Positions 12,373 through 21,873 of a stretch of DNA of 64,000 bases are shown one piece after another. The notes beneath the pieces were generated by a model, which was not told the DNA's origin, searched no databases, and was given only the letters and a program-made list of their open reading frames with translations. The DNA is from Marinobacter sp. es.042. GTDB taxonomy: Bacteria; Pseudomonadota; Gammaproteobacteria; Pseudomonadales; Oleiphilaceae. The DNA is taken from contig NZ_LT897781.1 of the NCBI RefSeq assembly GCF_900188315.1, forward strand, positions 2,542,001 to 2,606,000, written 5' to 3'. The translations under genes were made by a program, and so were the position numbers. Every line of letters starts with the position of its first letter. Position 1 is the stretch's first letter.

Positions 12373-13569
12373 TTACTCGATGATCTTGGAGACTACGCCG
12401 GCACCAACGGTACGGCCGCCTTCACGAATCGCGAAGCGCAGGCCATCTTCCATGGCGATCGGAGCAATCAGGGTAACACTCATCTTGACGTTGTCACCCG
12501 GCATAACCATTTCCACACCTTCCGGCAGTTCGCAAGAACCGGTTACGTCGGTGGTACGGAAGTAAAACTGCGGACGGTAGCCCTTGAAGAACGGAGTATG
12601 ACGACCACCTTCTTCTTTGGACAGTACGTACACTTCGCACTCGAACTTGGTGTGCGGCTTGATGGAGCCCGGCACACACAGAACCTGACCACGCTCAACG
12701 TCGTCACGCTTGGTACCACGCAGCAGCGCACCAATGTTCTCACCGGCACGGCCTTCGTCCAGCAGCTTGCGGAACATCTCAACGCCGGTACACGTGGTCT
12801 TCACGGTATCCTTGATACCAACGATCTCCACTTCGTCACCAGTCTTGATAACGCCACGCTCAACACGGCCGGTCACAACAGTACCACGACCAGAGATAGA
12901 GAAGACGTCCTCGATCGGCATCAGGAACGGCTGATCGATCGCACGCTCCGGCTCAGGGATGTAGTCATCCAGAGCTTCTACCAGCTTCTTGACAGCGGTA
13001 GTACCCATCTCGTTGTCGTCTTTGCCTTCCAGCGCCATCAGCGCAGAACCGGTGATGATCGGAGTGTCGTCACCCGGGAAGTCGTACTGGCTCAGCAGGT
13101 CGCGAACTTCCATCTCAACCAGCTCAAGCAGCTCTTCATCGTCTACCATGTCCGCTTTGTTCAGGAACACAACGATGAAAGGTACGCCAACCTGACGGGA
13201 CAGCAGGATGTGCTCACGAGTCTGCGGCATGGGGCCGTCAGCTGCAGAGCAAACCAGGATCGCGCCGTCCATCTGCGCCGCACCAGTGATCATGTTCTTC
13301 ACATAGTCAGCGTGGCCCGGGCAGTCTACGTGAGCGTAGTGACGCTTCGGGGAATCGTACTCAACGTGGGAGGTCGCGATGGTAATACCACGCGCACGCT
13401 CTTCCGGTGCGTTATCGATCTGGTCAAAGGCACTCGCAGAGCCTGTACCCCAAACTTCGTGACATACACGGGTCAGGGCAGCAGTCAAAGTGGTTTTACC
13501 ATGGTCAACGTGACCAATGGTGCCTACGTTCAAGTGCGGCTTATTACGTTCAAACTTAGACTTAGACAT
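12373..13569 (-). CDS. tuf: Elongation factor Tu
   Basis: 398 residues. EF-Tu delivers aminoacyl-tRNA to the ribosome. The start [16 protein letters not shown] is chosen over an upstream in-frame ATG because AGGGAG lies 9 bases ahead and the protein then matches the family. G1 (GHVDHGKTT), G3 (DCPGHADY) and G4 (NKAD) motifs are intact, and domains 2 and 3 are complete. It is the tufB-type copy, embedded with tRNAs on both sides; a tufA copy would be expected in the str operon beyond the left edge. Confidence 0.98.
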   Translation of the reverse strand: MSKSKFERNKPHLNVGTIGHVDHGKTTLTAALTRVCHEVWGTGSASAFDQIDNAPEERARGITIATSHVEYDSPKRHYAHVDCPGHADYVKNMITGAAQMDGAILVCSAADGPMPQTREHILLSRQVGVPFIVVFLNKADMVDDEELLELVEMEVRDLLSQYDFPGDDTPIITGSALMALEGKDDNEMGTTAVKKLVEALDDYIPEPERAIDQPFLMPIEDVFSISGRGTVVTGRVERGVIKTGDEVEIVGIKDTVKTTCTGVEMFRKLLDEGRAGENIGALLRGTKRDDVERGQVLCVPGSIKPHTKFECEVYVLSKEEGGRHTPFFKGYRPQFYFRTTDVTGSCELPEGVEMVMPGDNVKMSVTLIAPIAMEDGLRFAIREGGRTVGAGVVSKIIE

Positions 13570-13620
13570 TCGACCAATCTCCCTAATCAACCAGGATCGT
13601 AACGTTGACCGGATAAATAA

Positions 13621-13696
13621 TGGAGCTCATGGGCGGATTTGAACCGCCGACCTCACCCTTACCAAGGGTGTGCTCTACCAACTGAGCTACATGAGC
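13621..13696 (-). tRNA. tRNA-Thr (anticodon GGT)
   Basis: 76-base cloverleaf on the minus strand, acceptor GCTCATG/CATGAGC, anticodon loop TTGGTAA, encoded CCA. It is the last of four tRNAs ahead of tuf, about 50 bases before the gene, and should be cut from the tuf message. Confidence 0.97.
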
Positions 13697-13710
13697 ATTG
13701 CAAAACAAAT

Positions 13711-13785
<75 letters not shown>

Positions 13786-13796
13786 GAGCAATTTAG

Positions 13797-13881
13797 TGGT
13801 GGAGGGGGCAGGATTCGAACCTGCGAAGGCGATGCCGTCAGATTTACAGTCTGATCCCTTTGGCCACTCGGGAACCCCTCC
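13797..13881 (-). tRNA. tRNA-Tyr (anticodon GTA)
   Basis: 85 bases on the minus strand with a long variable arm, typical of bacterial tRNA-Tyr. Acceptor GGAGGGG/CCCCTCC, anticodon loop CTGTAAA, encoded CCA. Second gene of the tRNA-tuf transcript. Confidence 0.97.
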
Positions 13882-13920
13882 GAGTCGGATTCGCGTGAGC
13901 AAATCCGTCAAAACTTAAAG

Positions 13921-13996
13921 TGGAGCTGGCGGACGGAATCGAACCCCCGACCTGCTGATTACAAGTCAGCTGCTCTACCAACTGAGCTACGCCAGC
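13921..13996 (-). tRNA. tRNA-Thr (anticodon TGT)
   Basis: 76-base cloverleaf on the minus strand, acceptor GCTGGCG, anticodon loop CTTGTAA, encoded CCA. It is the promoter-proximal tRNA of the tuf operon. Confidence 0.97.
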
Positions 13997-14017
13997 TCAC
14001 ATTCGCCTCGTCAGCGA

Positions 14018-14053
14018 GGGCGGTATACTACGGATTTTTTTCTGGCGTTGCAA
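14018..14053 (-). promoter_or_regulatory. Sigma-70 promoter of the tRNA-tuf operon
   Basis: On the minus strand TTGCAA (14053-14048) and TAGTAT (14030-14025) are separated by exactly 17 bases and followed by a GC-rich ACCGCCC discriminator, the type seen at stringently controlled stable-RNA promoters. The predicted start is near 14018, about 22 bases before tRNA-Thr. The promoter overlaps the stop codon of the upstream SPOR gene. Confidence 0.75.
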
Positions 14054-14702
14054 CACCTTCACAAGGCCTGATTTCAACGAAATCAAAATTGCTGCCGTAA
14101 TCCGCTTTCACCGCCTGAACCAGTTCTTCAGCGAGTTCTGGTTCCGCCTCAAAAGAGAGCGCGTAGCTTATCTGATTTCGGGGGAAGTTGACCAGTACCG
14201 CATTAAGATTCTGACGTTTTTTTTCTTCCAGCACGGAAATTGCAGATTCGCGGGACTCGAACAGCCCCAGCGAAATGGCATTGCGGTTTTCGCCCTCGGT
14301 GACCAGATAGGAGTCGATTCCCTGCCTCTGAATGTCACGAAACTGGCGCAAGGCGACAGCCTCGGGCTGGGGCGGAATAAGAACCCAGTGCAGGGGTGCC
14401 AGCTCTCTATCGACTTCTTCAATCCTGAAACCTGCCTCCTCCGCGAGAGGTTGACTGTCCACCAGGCGTCGGGCGCGATCCGCGGTTTCAATCCATCCAA
14501 GGCGGGCACAGGACATCTCTGATTCGTCGGCGGGCGCACCAGGCCCGACACCGGAGTCTTCCGGCCCCGGCGATTTGAGGCTGGCCACCCTTGGCAGGCT
14601 GCCACTGGCAACATTGGCCATGCCGCCCGATGGCCCCACGAAGTCCGGCAGGTAATAGATGGCAATACTCACCAGCACCAGCACCAACGCCAACCACCTC
14701 AT
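14028..14702 (-). CDS. SPOR-domain-like protein, single membrane anchor
   Basis: 224 residues. One hydrophobic segment at residues 2-20 (WLALVLVLVSIAIYYLPDF) would anchor it in the inner membrane with the rest in the periplasm. A low-complexity linker follows, then a region with repeated short strands and helices (about 100-215, including GIDSYLVTEGENRNAISLGLF) that reads like a SPOR fold, which binds denuded septal peptidoglycan. The ATG overlaps the coaX stop by 4 bases, so it is translationally coupled to coaX and birA. I recall a SPOR gene in the same place in Pseudomonas. Its substrate and role in division are not shown by the sequence. Confidence 0.8.
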   Translation of the reverse strand: MRWLALVLVLVSIAIYYLPDFVGPSGGMANVASGSLPRVASLKSPGPEDSGVGPGAPADESEMSCARLGWIETADRARRLVDSQPLAEEAGFRIEEVDRELAPLHWVLIPPQPEAVALRQFRDIQRQGIDSYLVTEGENRNAISLGLFESRESAISVLEEKKRQNLNAVLVNFPRNQISYALSFEAEPELAEELVQAVKADYGSNFDFVEIRPCEGVATPEKNP

Positions 14703-15433
14703 CCGGAGGCTTCCTCCGCATGAATTGCACGCAGGCCCGACAACACAAGGTCCGGGCGAGAAATACCGGGCAGACCAAGACCGATAAGCCGGTCAGCGTC
14801 GCCGCCAGTAACCAGAATTTCAGACAGTGACAGTTTTCGGGCGTCAGCGATCACCCGCTCAATCATCGCAGCAGACAGCCAGGCAAGACCATGGTTCACG
14901 CACTCCCCGGTACTCTTGCCAGGGTCCGTTGCCAGCCCCTGGTCCGGGTCGAACCAGATCCGCGCGGCATCGGTCCGGAGACTGCGCAACATCATCTGCA
15001 GGCCCGGAAGAATATAACCACCCAGATGCTGACCATGCCGATCAACATAATCGACAGTAACGGCACTTCCCGCATCCAGGACCGCAAAGCCCTGCCTGTG
15101 ATCGAGCCAGGCACCGTACATTCCATGCCACCGATCGGCCCCCATTCTCGAGACATTCTGGTAGGCGTTCATTAGGCCATTCCGGGACCGTTCCGACCAG
15201 TAAAAGCGAACCGGCGCCTGACACAGCTTCTCGACGGAGCCCGCCAAATGAGTTCGCCTTTCTTCAGACGCGACGGTGGATATGGCGACAGACACCACCT
15301 TTCCGATCAGTTCTCCCGGCACACCCAGGGGGTTCTCGTCTTCGAGAGAGCCGGTCCCTGAGGCCAGAACCTCATCCTGGTTTGCAAGACACCACTTCAG
15401 CCGGGTGTTACCCGCGTCAATAAACAGATTCAT
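14699..15433 (-). CDS. coaX: Type III pantothenate kinase
   Basis: 244 residues. It phosphorylates pantothenate, the first step of coenzyme A synthesis. The ASKHA-type nucleotide-binding start MNLFIDAGNTRLKWCL, the G-ADRWHGMYGA motif (near residue 98) and LDAGSAVTVD (near residue 118) identify CoaX, in which pantothenate-binding and catalytic residues lie. It overlaps birA by 4 bases (ATGA) and the SPOR gene by 4, forming a three-gene operon. PanB and PanC, which make its substrate, are also encoded in this window. Confidence 0.95.
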   Translation of the reverse strand: MNLFIDAGNTRLKWCLANQDEVLASGTGSLEDENPLGVPGELIGKVVSVAISTVASEERRTHLAGSVEKLCQAPVRFYWSERSRNGLMNAYQNVSRMGADRWHGMYGAWLDHRQGFAVLDAGSAVTVDYVDRHGQHLGGYILPGLQMMLRSLRTDAARIWFDPDQGLATDPGKSTGECVNHGLAWLSAAMIERVIADARKLSLSEILVTGGDADRLIGLGLPGISRPDLVLSGLRAIHAEEASG

Positions 15434-16395
15434 TTTGCCACTCGCAGACTGATTTCCCCTGCGCGCACCGGAACAAGCCCGTTTTCGGTCCGGATTTGAT
15501 AGTTGCCGGCGTCATCAATGCCACAACCGACACCTTCGACATCACCGCCACGGGCCTTGAGCGATTTTCCCATAAACACATCGCGACGCTGCCAGGACTC
15601 CCGAAAATCTGCAAACCCGATATCCGAGAACAGGGCGACAGCATCGAATACAGCATCGATGATTGCACCGCCGATCTGGCTGCGCGACCATTCGACTTGA
15701 GGGCAGGCCCTGGCGAGGCTGCTCCAGGGTTGATCGACGCCATCAGCCCGGGACATATGCACATTCAGCCCGATACCCGCAATTACCTGCACCACGCCTT
15801 CCTCCAGCTCACCCTGGAGCTCTACCAGGATGCCGCCAAGCTTGCCGTCCGGCAGAAAAATATCATTTGGCCACTTGAGTCCGACCTCCGGCACTCCCAG
15901 CCGTTCCAGGGCATTGGCCACCGCAACGCCGAGCACCAGACTTAACCCATCCAGTACACTGAAGCCGCCGTGGAAGGTGAGCCCCATGCTCAGGTACAGG
16001 TTTTCGCCCCGGGGGCTTTGCCACACACGCCCCCGTCGACCTCGGCCGGACGTCTGACAGTCGGCGATAACCACCGGGACACCCTTGCTTCCGGCGGTAA
16101 TCTGCCTGATCACCTCGGCATTAGTCGAGTCAACCTCGTCCAGGACTGTCAGTGAAAGCTCCTGTTCCCGGCCGGCGGCAATTTCACGAAGCACCCGCGC
16201 CCTATCGAGCAGGTCGACCCGGGACACCAGCTGATATCCACGTCCGCGAATCGTGGCAATGTCAGCACCTTCCTCCATCGCGCGACGAATCTGCTTCCAG
16301 ATTGCGGTACGACTAACCCCGAGCTTTTCGGCCAGCGCGGCTCCGGAGTGAACCTGACCGTCACTGAGCAGCTCTATAAGTGCTTTGGATTTCAT
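15430..16395 (-). CDS. birA: Biotin operon repressor / biotin-protein ligase
   Basis: 321 residues from the ATG of MKSKALIELLSDG, chosen because GGAT lies about 8 bases ahead; an ATG 9 bases upstream is the alternative. The N-terminal winged helix (about 1-60, with SRTAIWKQIRRA as recognition helix) is present, so this is the bifunctional class that can also repress transcription. The ligase core carries TSGRGRRGRVW, the biotinyl-AMP loop, and KWPNDIF. It is the first gene of the birA-coaX-SPOR operon and starts about 100 bases after the four-gene exported-protein operon. Confidence 0.96.
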   Translation of the reverse strand: MKSKALIELLSDGQVHSGAALAEKLGVSRTAIWKQIRRAMEEGADIATIRGRGYQLVSRVDLLDRARVLREIAAGREQELSLTVLDEVDSTNAEVIRQITAGSKGVPVVIADCQTSGRGRRGRVWQSPRGENLYLSMGLTFHGGFSVLDGLSLVLGVAVANALERLGVPEVGLKWPNDIFLPDGKLGGILVELQGELEEGVVQVIAGIGLNVHMSRADGVDQPWSSLARACPQVEWSRSQIGGAIIDAVFDAVALFSDIGFADFRESWQRRDVFMGKSLKARGGDVEGVGCGIDDAGNYQIRTENGLVPVRAGEISLRVAK

Positions 16396-16449
16396 AAAGT
16401 GCATCCAGCCATCAAATTGGGTAAGGCCGGATTAAACACCAGGGAAGGG

Positions 16450-16487
16450 AAAAAGACAAAGTTGGCGGTGTCGCTTTGCGAACCGCC
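16450..16487 (-). terminator. Terminator after the four-gene exported-protein operon
   Basis: On the minus strand GGCGGT pairs with ACCGCC and TCGC with GCGA across an AAA loop (one bulged base). A T-rich tract ending in TTTTT follows after about 8 bases. It lies between the last gene of the exported-protein operon and birA, and would separate the two units. Confidence 0.6.
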
Positions 16488-16497
16488 TGCGGGAAGA

Positions 16498-18900
16498 TCA
16501 GGGAATCGGGGTTGCGGTCAGATTGGCCTTGATATCAAGGTTCTGCATTTTGACGCCATAGACGGCCGTCTGAGCACCACCAACGGGATGAACCAGGTCG
16601 ATATTGTTGATCGAGAGTTCCTTGAACCGGCTTCTCGCCTTCACCGCAAACCCGAGCGGTCTGTTGTCGGCCTCGGCAAGGGTTGGATTGGAGACATAGC
16701 GGTAGCCGGCAGCGGACGAACCATCCATGATTTTTTCATCGCCCCGGTTGCCTGTCACTCCCATTGCATCCGGACCGTCCTCCTTCTTCACAACCCGGGT
16801 TTGATAGACATCCACGGAAAGATCAGTGCGTAGCCCAAACGAGTTGTCGTCTACGCCATCACCATCGAAGTCCCCACCATCGCTGGTATGGATATCGTTC
16901 AGAACGAGGCTCGTCCCGGTTCCGTTCATGGCCTCACCAACACCGCTGCTTTGCCGGTTGGTTTCCCAGGTCAGCGAGTTCTTCCGGGCTTCATTGATGG
17001 CCTTGGCAAGCACCTGCTTCAGGCGGACCGTCAGCCCCTCCTCACCCCGGGTTTCCCAGACGCCTCCGGAAGCCGCACAGGCGGATGGACTATCACCCAT
17101 GCCACCGGCGCAGACATCGCCGGCCCCGCCGGGGACGACGGTCATGCTGCTGCCGGTTTCGTATTTCTGAATCACGAACCTCCCGAAACTCTGACCGGAT
17201 TCCTTGTCGCCGATTCTCAGATTGCCGATATCCATGGTGCTCCAGGATTCGCCCTTGATAACCGCAAGCCCCTCCTGGCTGACATCAACGGTCATGTCGC
17301 GCACATGCGCGTCATAATCCAGCTCGGTAATCCAGAGGCCCTTCTGGGGAATCTCACCATTACCTTCATCGTACGGCACCGCGATAATCGCCGCCTTGCC
17401 GTTCCTGATGCTGACATCGGAATTGATGGTAATCCCCTCACCGGATGCGCCTCCTGCACCGAGCGTCACGTGGCCATCAAGCTCGAATTCGTAAGCCGGA
17501 TAGAACCCCAGTGCCAGCAGCAGCTCTGTGCCACCCTGCAAGGGGGCGTCATCACTTCCTACTCGCAGACCGTTGATCCGGTAGCCGGCCCTCATGTCCT
17601 CGAAACCAATCCGCAGACCATCGAAGAACTCGGTACCGTTGGCGACTCCATCGCGAGTTACATTGACCGTTACATCGCCCTGCCCCCAGGACTGCAAGCC
17701 ACTGAAGATCACCCGGTTGCCGTCTTCGGTGTAACTGAAATCGGCAAGCCGAAGACTCCATTCAGTCGCAAGTCGCAAGCCCTGCGGCCCGGCGTCAGGG
17801 TGTCCACCCCCCTGCAGATAAATCGCATTGGAATAGCTGCGGCCGTTGAAAACCTGATCTTCAAGCAAAAAGCTGACATTCACCTGACCGATACTCTTGC
17901 CATTGCCACCCACCTCAATAGCGCCAATGCTGAATTCACCATCCATGGAACCAAGGGTGAGGGCCAGGGCCGATCTATTCTGCCAGTCGGTCGCCACATC
18001 GAGCCGGAGGTCGTTAATCCGATAGACGCCAGTGATGTCTCGAAGCGCGAGGGCCTTTCCGTCATCCCTGTATAGAAAAGAGGCCGAGCGTATAACGGTC
18101 TCGTTATCGATTCGCAGGCCCTCTCCGGATCGGCCGCCGGCAGTCAGGTTGGTGCTGGAGGAAAGCTCGTAACTTCCACTCAGGCTGCCATAGCTCGGCA
18201 GAGGCTGTCCGTTGCCGGAATCGACGGATACGCCATGATTCAGGGGGTTGCTGCTGTAACGAATCGCGCCGACCTCCCAATCCCCGGTTAGTCTGGGCGC
18301 ATTCAGAGCCAGAGTGTCGCCGACCACATCCAGGGTTACTCCCAGTGCCTCCACATTCATGGTGATATCGTCCAGAAAAACTTCATTGCCATTGGTGCGA
18401 TATCCCAGACGGCCGCCAGTCATCGTGTAGGCGGAGTCAAAGGTATATCCGGCCCCGCCAACGGAGCTGCCCTGCCTTATATTTAAATACCCTTCCAGAG
18501 AATGATCGAAAAAGATCCCCCCCATACTGACATCGGGGGCCCCGGCGAGCCGGATATCACCGAACTCAATCCGTCGGTCTTTCACCAGGTAATCGAGGTT
18601 AAGGGATGCATCCTCCTCAACATCGATGCGAATCAGGTGGAATGCCTGACCAGAAGGATCAACGGCCGAACCAATGCGAAAACCGTCCAGATGGATGCCG
18701 TTGCCATCATCAACATAAGAGAGCCGATCTGCCGTCAGGCCTAGATCGAGCTCTACGGACAAACCACTCTGGCCGCTGATGTTTGCCAGAGTGGAATCGT
18801 CCAGGCTTTTCATGTCAGCGACCACCGGGGAGGCGAGGACCACATAAAACAGCCCAGTGGCAATCGGGGCAAGTTGTTTGATTCTGTCTGGCGCGCCCAT
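16498..18900 (-). CDS. Large exported protein, DUF6160-like N-terminus, unknown function
   Basis: 800 residues from an ATG with GAGG 9 bases ahead; a TTG 18 bases earlier is the alternative. A signal peptide (about 1-28, ending SPVVA) is followed by MKSLDDSTLANISGQSGLSV, the motif shared by all four genes of this operon. The remainder is rich in short alternating strands built on I-x-x-L-x-I/V-G units (FRIGS, IRLAG, AIEVGG, LRVGSDD, LRIGDKES), suggesting a repetitive beta structure. Near residue 625 a Cys-containing loop (VCAGGMGDSPSACAASGG) may form a disulfide, and a DFDGDGVDDNSFG stretch could bind Ca2+. It is last in the operon. Nothing shows an enzymatic site. I recall this N-terminal motif from a domain of unknown function, DUF6160; a profile search is needed to confirm. 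Confidence 0.75.
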   Translation of the reverse strand: MGAPDRIKQLAPIATGLFYVVLASPVVADMKSLDDSTLANISGQSGLSVELDLGLTADRLSYVDDGNGIHLDGFRIGSAVDPSGQAFHLIRIDVEEDASLNLDYLVKDRRIEFGDIRLAGAPDVSMGGIFFDHSLEGYLNIRQGSSVGGAGYTFDSAYTMTGGRLGYRTNGNEVFLDDITMNVEALGVTLDVVGDTLALNAPRLTGDWEVGAIRYSSNPLNHGVSVDSGNGQPLPSYGSLSGSYELSSSTNLTAGGRSGEGLRIDNETVIRSASFLYRDDGKALALRDITGVYRINDLRLDVATDWQNRSALALTLGSMDGEFSIGAIEVGGNGKSIGQVNVSFLLEDQVFNGRSYSNAIYLQGGGHPDAGPQGLRLATEWSLRLADFSYTEDGNRVIFSGLQSWGQGDVTVNVTRDGVANGTEFFDGLRIGFEDMRAGYRINGLRVGSDDAPLQGGTELLLALGFYPAYEFELDGHVTLGAGGASGEGITINSDVSIRNGKAAIIAVPYDEGNGEIPQKGLWITELDYDAHVRDMTVDVSQEGLAVIKGESWSTMDIGNLRIGDKESGQSFGRFVIQKYETGSSMTVVPGGAGDVCAGGMGDSPSACAASGGVWETRGEEGLTVRLKQVLAKAINEARKNSLTWETNRQSSGVGEAMNGTGTSLVLNDIHTSDGGDFDGDGVDDNSFGLRTDLSVDVYQTRVVKKEDGPDAMGVTGNRGDEKIMDGSSAAGYRYVSNPTLAEADNRPLGFAVKARSRFKELSINNIDLVHPVGGAQTAVYGVKMQNLDIKANLTATPIP

Positions 18901-18920
18901 AACCGTTAACCTCTTCAATC

Positions 18921-19469
18921 TCAGGGATTCCCCGCCGGAAACACGAGCAGGTTTCCTTCCATCACAACGTCCCCCCGCATATCAACAGAGAATATGTCGG
19001 TTTGCTGAAAGCCGGGGTCGGTGGGCCGGGCCGTGCTGCTGGAAGAAATCTTGAATTGAACGTCGTTGAACCGAACAGTATTGGGCAGCCCAAGCTCCAG
19101 CACATCCCGATTGAACAGTTCGCCATCACCACTGAATCCCGAATCGACTTTGCGGACCCGCAGTGTCAGGCCCTCAAACGCGAAATTGCCCCGAATATCA
19201 TCGAGCACCATCCATCCGCCGTTTTCTTTCAGCCGGTAAGCAAAACGGGCGCCACACTTCTTGTCCACGTCATCACAACGTCCGAAATAACTGTTCTCAA
19301 CCGGACCGCCCATTTCATTGATGCTGATGTCGCCGGACAGGTAGATCCCACCCTGTCCGGAGATCCCCGAGAGAGCTTCATCTCCCAGGCGGGCGAGTTC
19401 GGCAAGGCTGGGGAGTGAAAACAGAAAAACAGGGAGAGCAAGTATTGTTCTGCGCAGAAAGGATTTCAT
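18921..19469 (-). CDS. Small exported protein, third member of the GQxG operon
   Basis: 182 residues. The signal peptide (about 1-23, ending LPSLA) is followed by ELARLGDEALSGISGQGGIY, the same motif as in its three neighbours. A Cys pair (YFGRCDDVDKKCGARF) at about 63-71 could be oxidised in the periplasm. The rest is beta-rich with no recognisable catalytic site. Its ATG overlaps the stop of the preceding gene by 4 bases and the next gene starts 20 bases later, so the proteins are probably made in fixed ratio. Function unknown. Confidence 0.75.
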   Translation of the reverse strand: MKSFLRRTILALPVFLFSLPSLAELARLGDEALSGISGQGGIYLSGDISINEMGGPVENSYFGRCDDVDKKCGARFAYRLKENGGWMVLDDIRGNFAFEGLTLRVRKVDSGFSGDGELFNRDVLELGLPNTVRFNDVQFKISSSSTARPTDPGFQQTDIFSVDMRGDVVMEGNLLVFPAGNP

Positions 19470-20545
19470 TGGCTCAGATCCCTGGTCTTAATGTTCAAGT
19501 GTTGTATCAGCATTCCCTGTACACGGGCCGAACCAAAATCGCGGTCGCCAACACTGAAATTTCCGATCTTGAGATTGCTGCGAAACTCCGGGTTCGTGTA
19601 GTAGGACTCGTAGAAATCCCAGGCGTCCGCATCACTGCTGCCGCGGAGACCGTCGGCACCAATCTCGCCCGACTGAGGGCGCCGAATTGCAGCAACCTCC
19701 ACTACAAAGTTTCCACTGCCATCAACGTCGAAGAATACCGGTTGAAGCTGGTTGCCAATCGCCAGCTCGAGCGCAAAATTGCTCATCAGTATTCGTGATC
19801 CGCAGGTGGAACCGTCCTGTGCGCAGGCATTGATAGAAAGTTCCGGGGAATAGAAATTCAGCTTGAACTGGCCGACCATCTGGCGCCGATCGTTATCGCC
19901 CCAAAGGCGCAGATAGCTACCATCGATGACAGCACTCTTTGCGTGGATATTGATATTGGCAGACCGGTCGTCACCAACTGCCACGTTCATCTGCATGCCG
20001 ATGTCCGCTCGCTCCCCGATGTATCCAGCGGACGCCGGGCGACTCGAACAGGTGCCGCTGCCAGGACCGGCCCCGGAGTCCATGCAGTCATAACCCTGGT
20101 CGCTATTGACCATGGCACTGGCTGCGAACTCCAGCACGGCCTTGTTAGCGATACCAATATCATTGCCATCCACCACATCAATTTTCCACGGGTTCAGAAG
20201 TCTCCCGAGATTGACCGGGCCCAGGGTCTCTCCGTAGTTGCTATTGGCCCCGGCGATGTAGAGATGGTTTACCGTAATATCGACATCACGGCCATCGGTG
20301 CTTTTGATCCCGCCAATCCGGAAAATGCGTGCCTGCTCTCCCGCGGCATCCGGCTCGTCCGTTCCATGGGAGAATTTGAAATTCTCCAGTACAAGGCCGA
20401 TCCCGGCTCCATCAATCGAGGACAATTCAGTTTCCGAAAGCCCCTGGAGTTCCGCCTCAACAGGCACTGGGGCGGTCAGAACAGCCGCCATCACCGGAAG
20501 GAGCCGCGCGAAAACAGGAAGCTGACTGAAACTCAACCATTTCAT
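19466..20545 (-). CDS. Exported protein, second member of the GQxG operon
   Basis: 359 residues. The start (MKWLSFSQLPVFARLL) is chosen because GAGGAG lies 7 bases ahead; a longer in-frame reading would run into the previous gene. A signal peptide ends near VPVEA, then ELQGLSETELSSIDGAGIGL is the operon's shared motif, here with GAG in place of GQ. Four Cys (about 152-165 and 240-246) could form two disulfides. Segments such as LKIGNFSVGDRDFGSARVQG resemble the strand repeats of the 800-residue partner. Ten bases separate it from the first gene; it overlaps the third by 4 bases. Function unknown. Confidence 0.75.
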   Translation of the reverse strand: MKWLSFSQLPVFARLLPVMAAVLTAPVPVEAELQGLSETELSSIDGAGIGLVLENFKFSHGTDEPDAAGEQARIFRIGGIKSTDGRDVDITVNHLYIAGANSNYGETLGPVNLGRLLNPWKIDVVDGNDIGIANKAVLEFAASAMVNSDQGYDCMDSGAGPGSGTCSSRPASAGYIGERADIGMQMNVAVGDDRSANINIHAKSAVIDGSYLRLWGDNDRRQMVGQFKLNFYSPELSINACAQDGSTCGSRILMSNFALELAIGNQLQPVFFDVDGSGNFVVEVAAIRRPQSGEIGADGLRGSSDADAWDFYESYYTNPEFRSNLKIGNFSVGDRDFGSARVQGMLIQHLNIKTRDLSQ

Positions 20546-20555
20546 ACGAAGCTCC

Positions 20556-21755
20556 TCAAAACAGACCTTTGCCGCGGTCGATGTATTCGGTGCGGTAACG
20601 CTGGGTGCCATAGAGCGCCTCGTTGAGATTCACCTCAGTAGCGCCGTTGGGAATATTGAAGAAGGCACCTGATGTGGCCTTGATAAAATCTTCCGGCGTG
20701 AAATCTGTTTTGTTTACATCCTTCAGCCAATCAAGATCTTTGGTCTGGAATGAGATAAAAGCACCGTCGGCCGGCCCCGTGATACGTCGCTCGCCATTGA
20801 CCTCACCAACCTCGCCTACCGGGAAGCTGTTATAGATATCCAGGTCGAAACAGGAATCTATTCCAAGGACCAGGCAGTCCTCCGCGTAAACATAAATGTC
20901 ACCGCCTGAACAGCTGAAAAAGGAACAATCCGGAACCTCGATTCGGGAACTCGACCCCCAGCCGATCAGATTCTTTACCGACCAGCGAGTAAAGCCGCTT
21001 GCGCCTTCGAGAATGAACCGTTCGCCATCCGGGATACCGATGTATTCCGCTCTTACCGGGTCCAGGGAGCCAATGTTCGGATCACCCTCCGCACCGTAAA
21101 CCAGCTCCGCCTTGGTGGATAATGGACTACCGCCTTCGAGTAGAGGGGTGAGGAGCACGATGATTTGGTCAAAAAGGTTACCGCTTGAGCTGGCCTGGCT
21201 CAGCCCTTCACCGCGGTCAATGATGTCCACGTTCACATTGCCAGTCAGCGTTTCAATCTTGCCGGACAGGACACCCATGGATTCACCGAAACCCAGTCGG
21301 AAGCCGACCACTTCTTCGGTTTGTTCATCGAAGGCAAACTCCAGAAACGGATTCTGGATCAAGAAAGGAATGATTTCCCCCTCGGCATAGGCACTGCCAT
21401 CGGGCTTTCGCTGTCTTGGAGCTTTGGGATTGGCGTCAAAGTAAGCCTGATTGTTAATGTAACCAAGGGCAAAATCTTCAATATAGACATCCGAAGTGCC
21501 AGGTTTCTCACCTTCCCGGTCGTAACGGCCCATTTCCAGCACATCCACATTGGTCTGGATTTCAATGTCCATTCCGAGATTGACGCGGGTATAGGCGGTG
21601 TTGTTGTTGGCATCAGGATGGTACTGGCGGTCAACCGATACAAAGGCCTGCCCTGTGACTTCAGACATCTGTCGATCCGAAATCGGGTGCAGTTCGGCGT
21701 TGACCCCCGGGGCCAGTAAAGGCAGGAGGAGAAGCGTATAAAATGGTTTACTCAT
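20556..21755 (-). CDS. Exported protein, first member of the GQxG operon
   Basis: 399 residues from an ATG with GGTGAG 8 bases upstream; a GTG two codons earlier is less likely. The signal peptide (about 1-20, ending PGVNA) is followed by ELHPISDRQMSEVTGQAF, the shared motif. The body contains repeated phrases such as VYIEDFALGYINNQAYF and FLEFAFDEQTEEVVGFRLGF and two close Cys groups (PDCSFFSC and EDCLVLGIDSCFD). It opens the operon and lies about 190 bases from the rRNA terminator, with two perfect palindromes in between. No function can be assigned; a surface or outer-membrane-associated structural role is a guess. Confidence 0.75.
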   Translation of the reverse strand: MSKPFYTLLLLPLLAPGVNAELHPISDRQMSEVTGQAFVSVDRQYHPDANNNTAYTRVNLGMDIEIQTNVDVLEMGRYDREGEKPGTSDVYIEDFALGYINNQAYFDANPKAPRQRKPDGSAYAEGEIIPFLIQNPFLEFAFDEQTEEVVGFRLGFGESMGVLSGKIETLTGNVNVDIIDRGEGLSQASSSGNLFDQIIVLLTPLLEGGSPLSTKAELVYGAEGDPNIGSLDPVRAEYIGIPDGERFILEGASGFTRWSVKNLIGWGSSSRIEVPDCSFFSCSGGDIYVYAEDCLVLGIDSCFDLDIYNSFPVGEVGEVNGERRITGPADGAFISFQTKDLDWLKDVNKTDFTPEDFIKATSGAFFNIPNGATEVNLNEALYGTQRYRTEYIDRGKGLF

Positions 21756-21873
21756 AGTCACATCTCACCGCGGCCGCTTCTTGTTATTGGCGGCTGATTT
21801 AAAGATGACTGATGAGCGTCTCTGAGGCTGGCTTGGATTTTTGATGTTGTTTTAGCCAGTTCTTTTACAGAAG

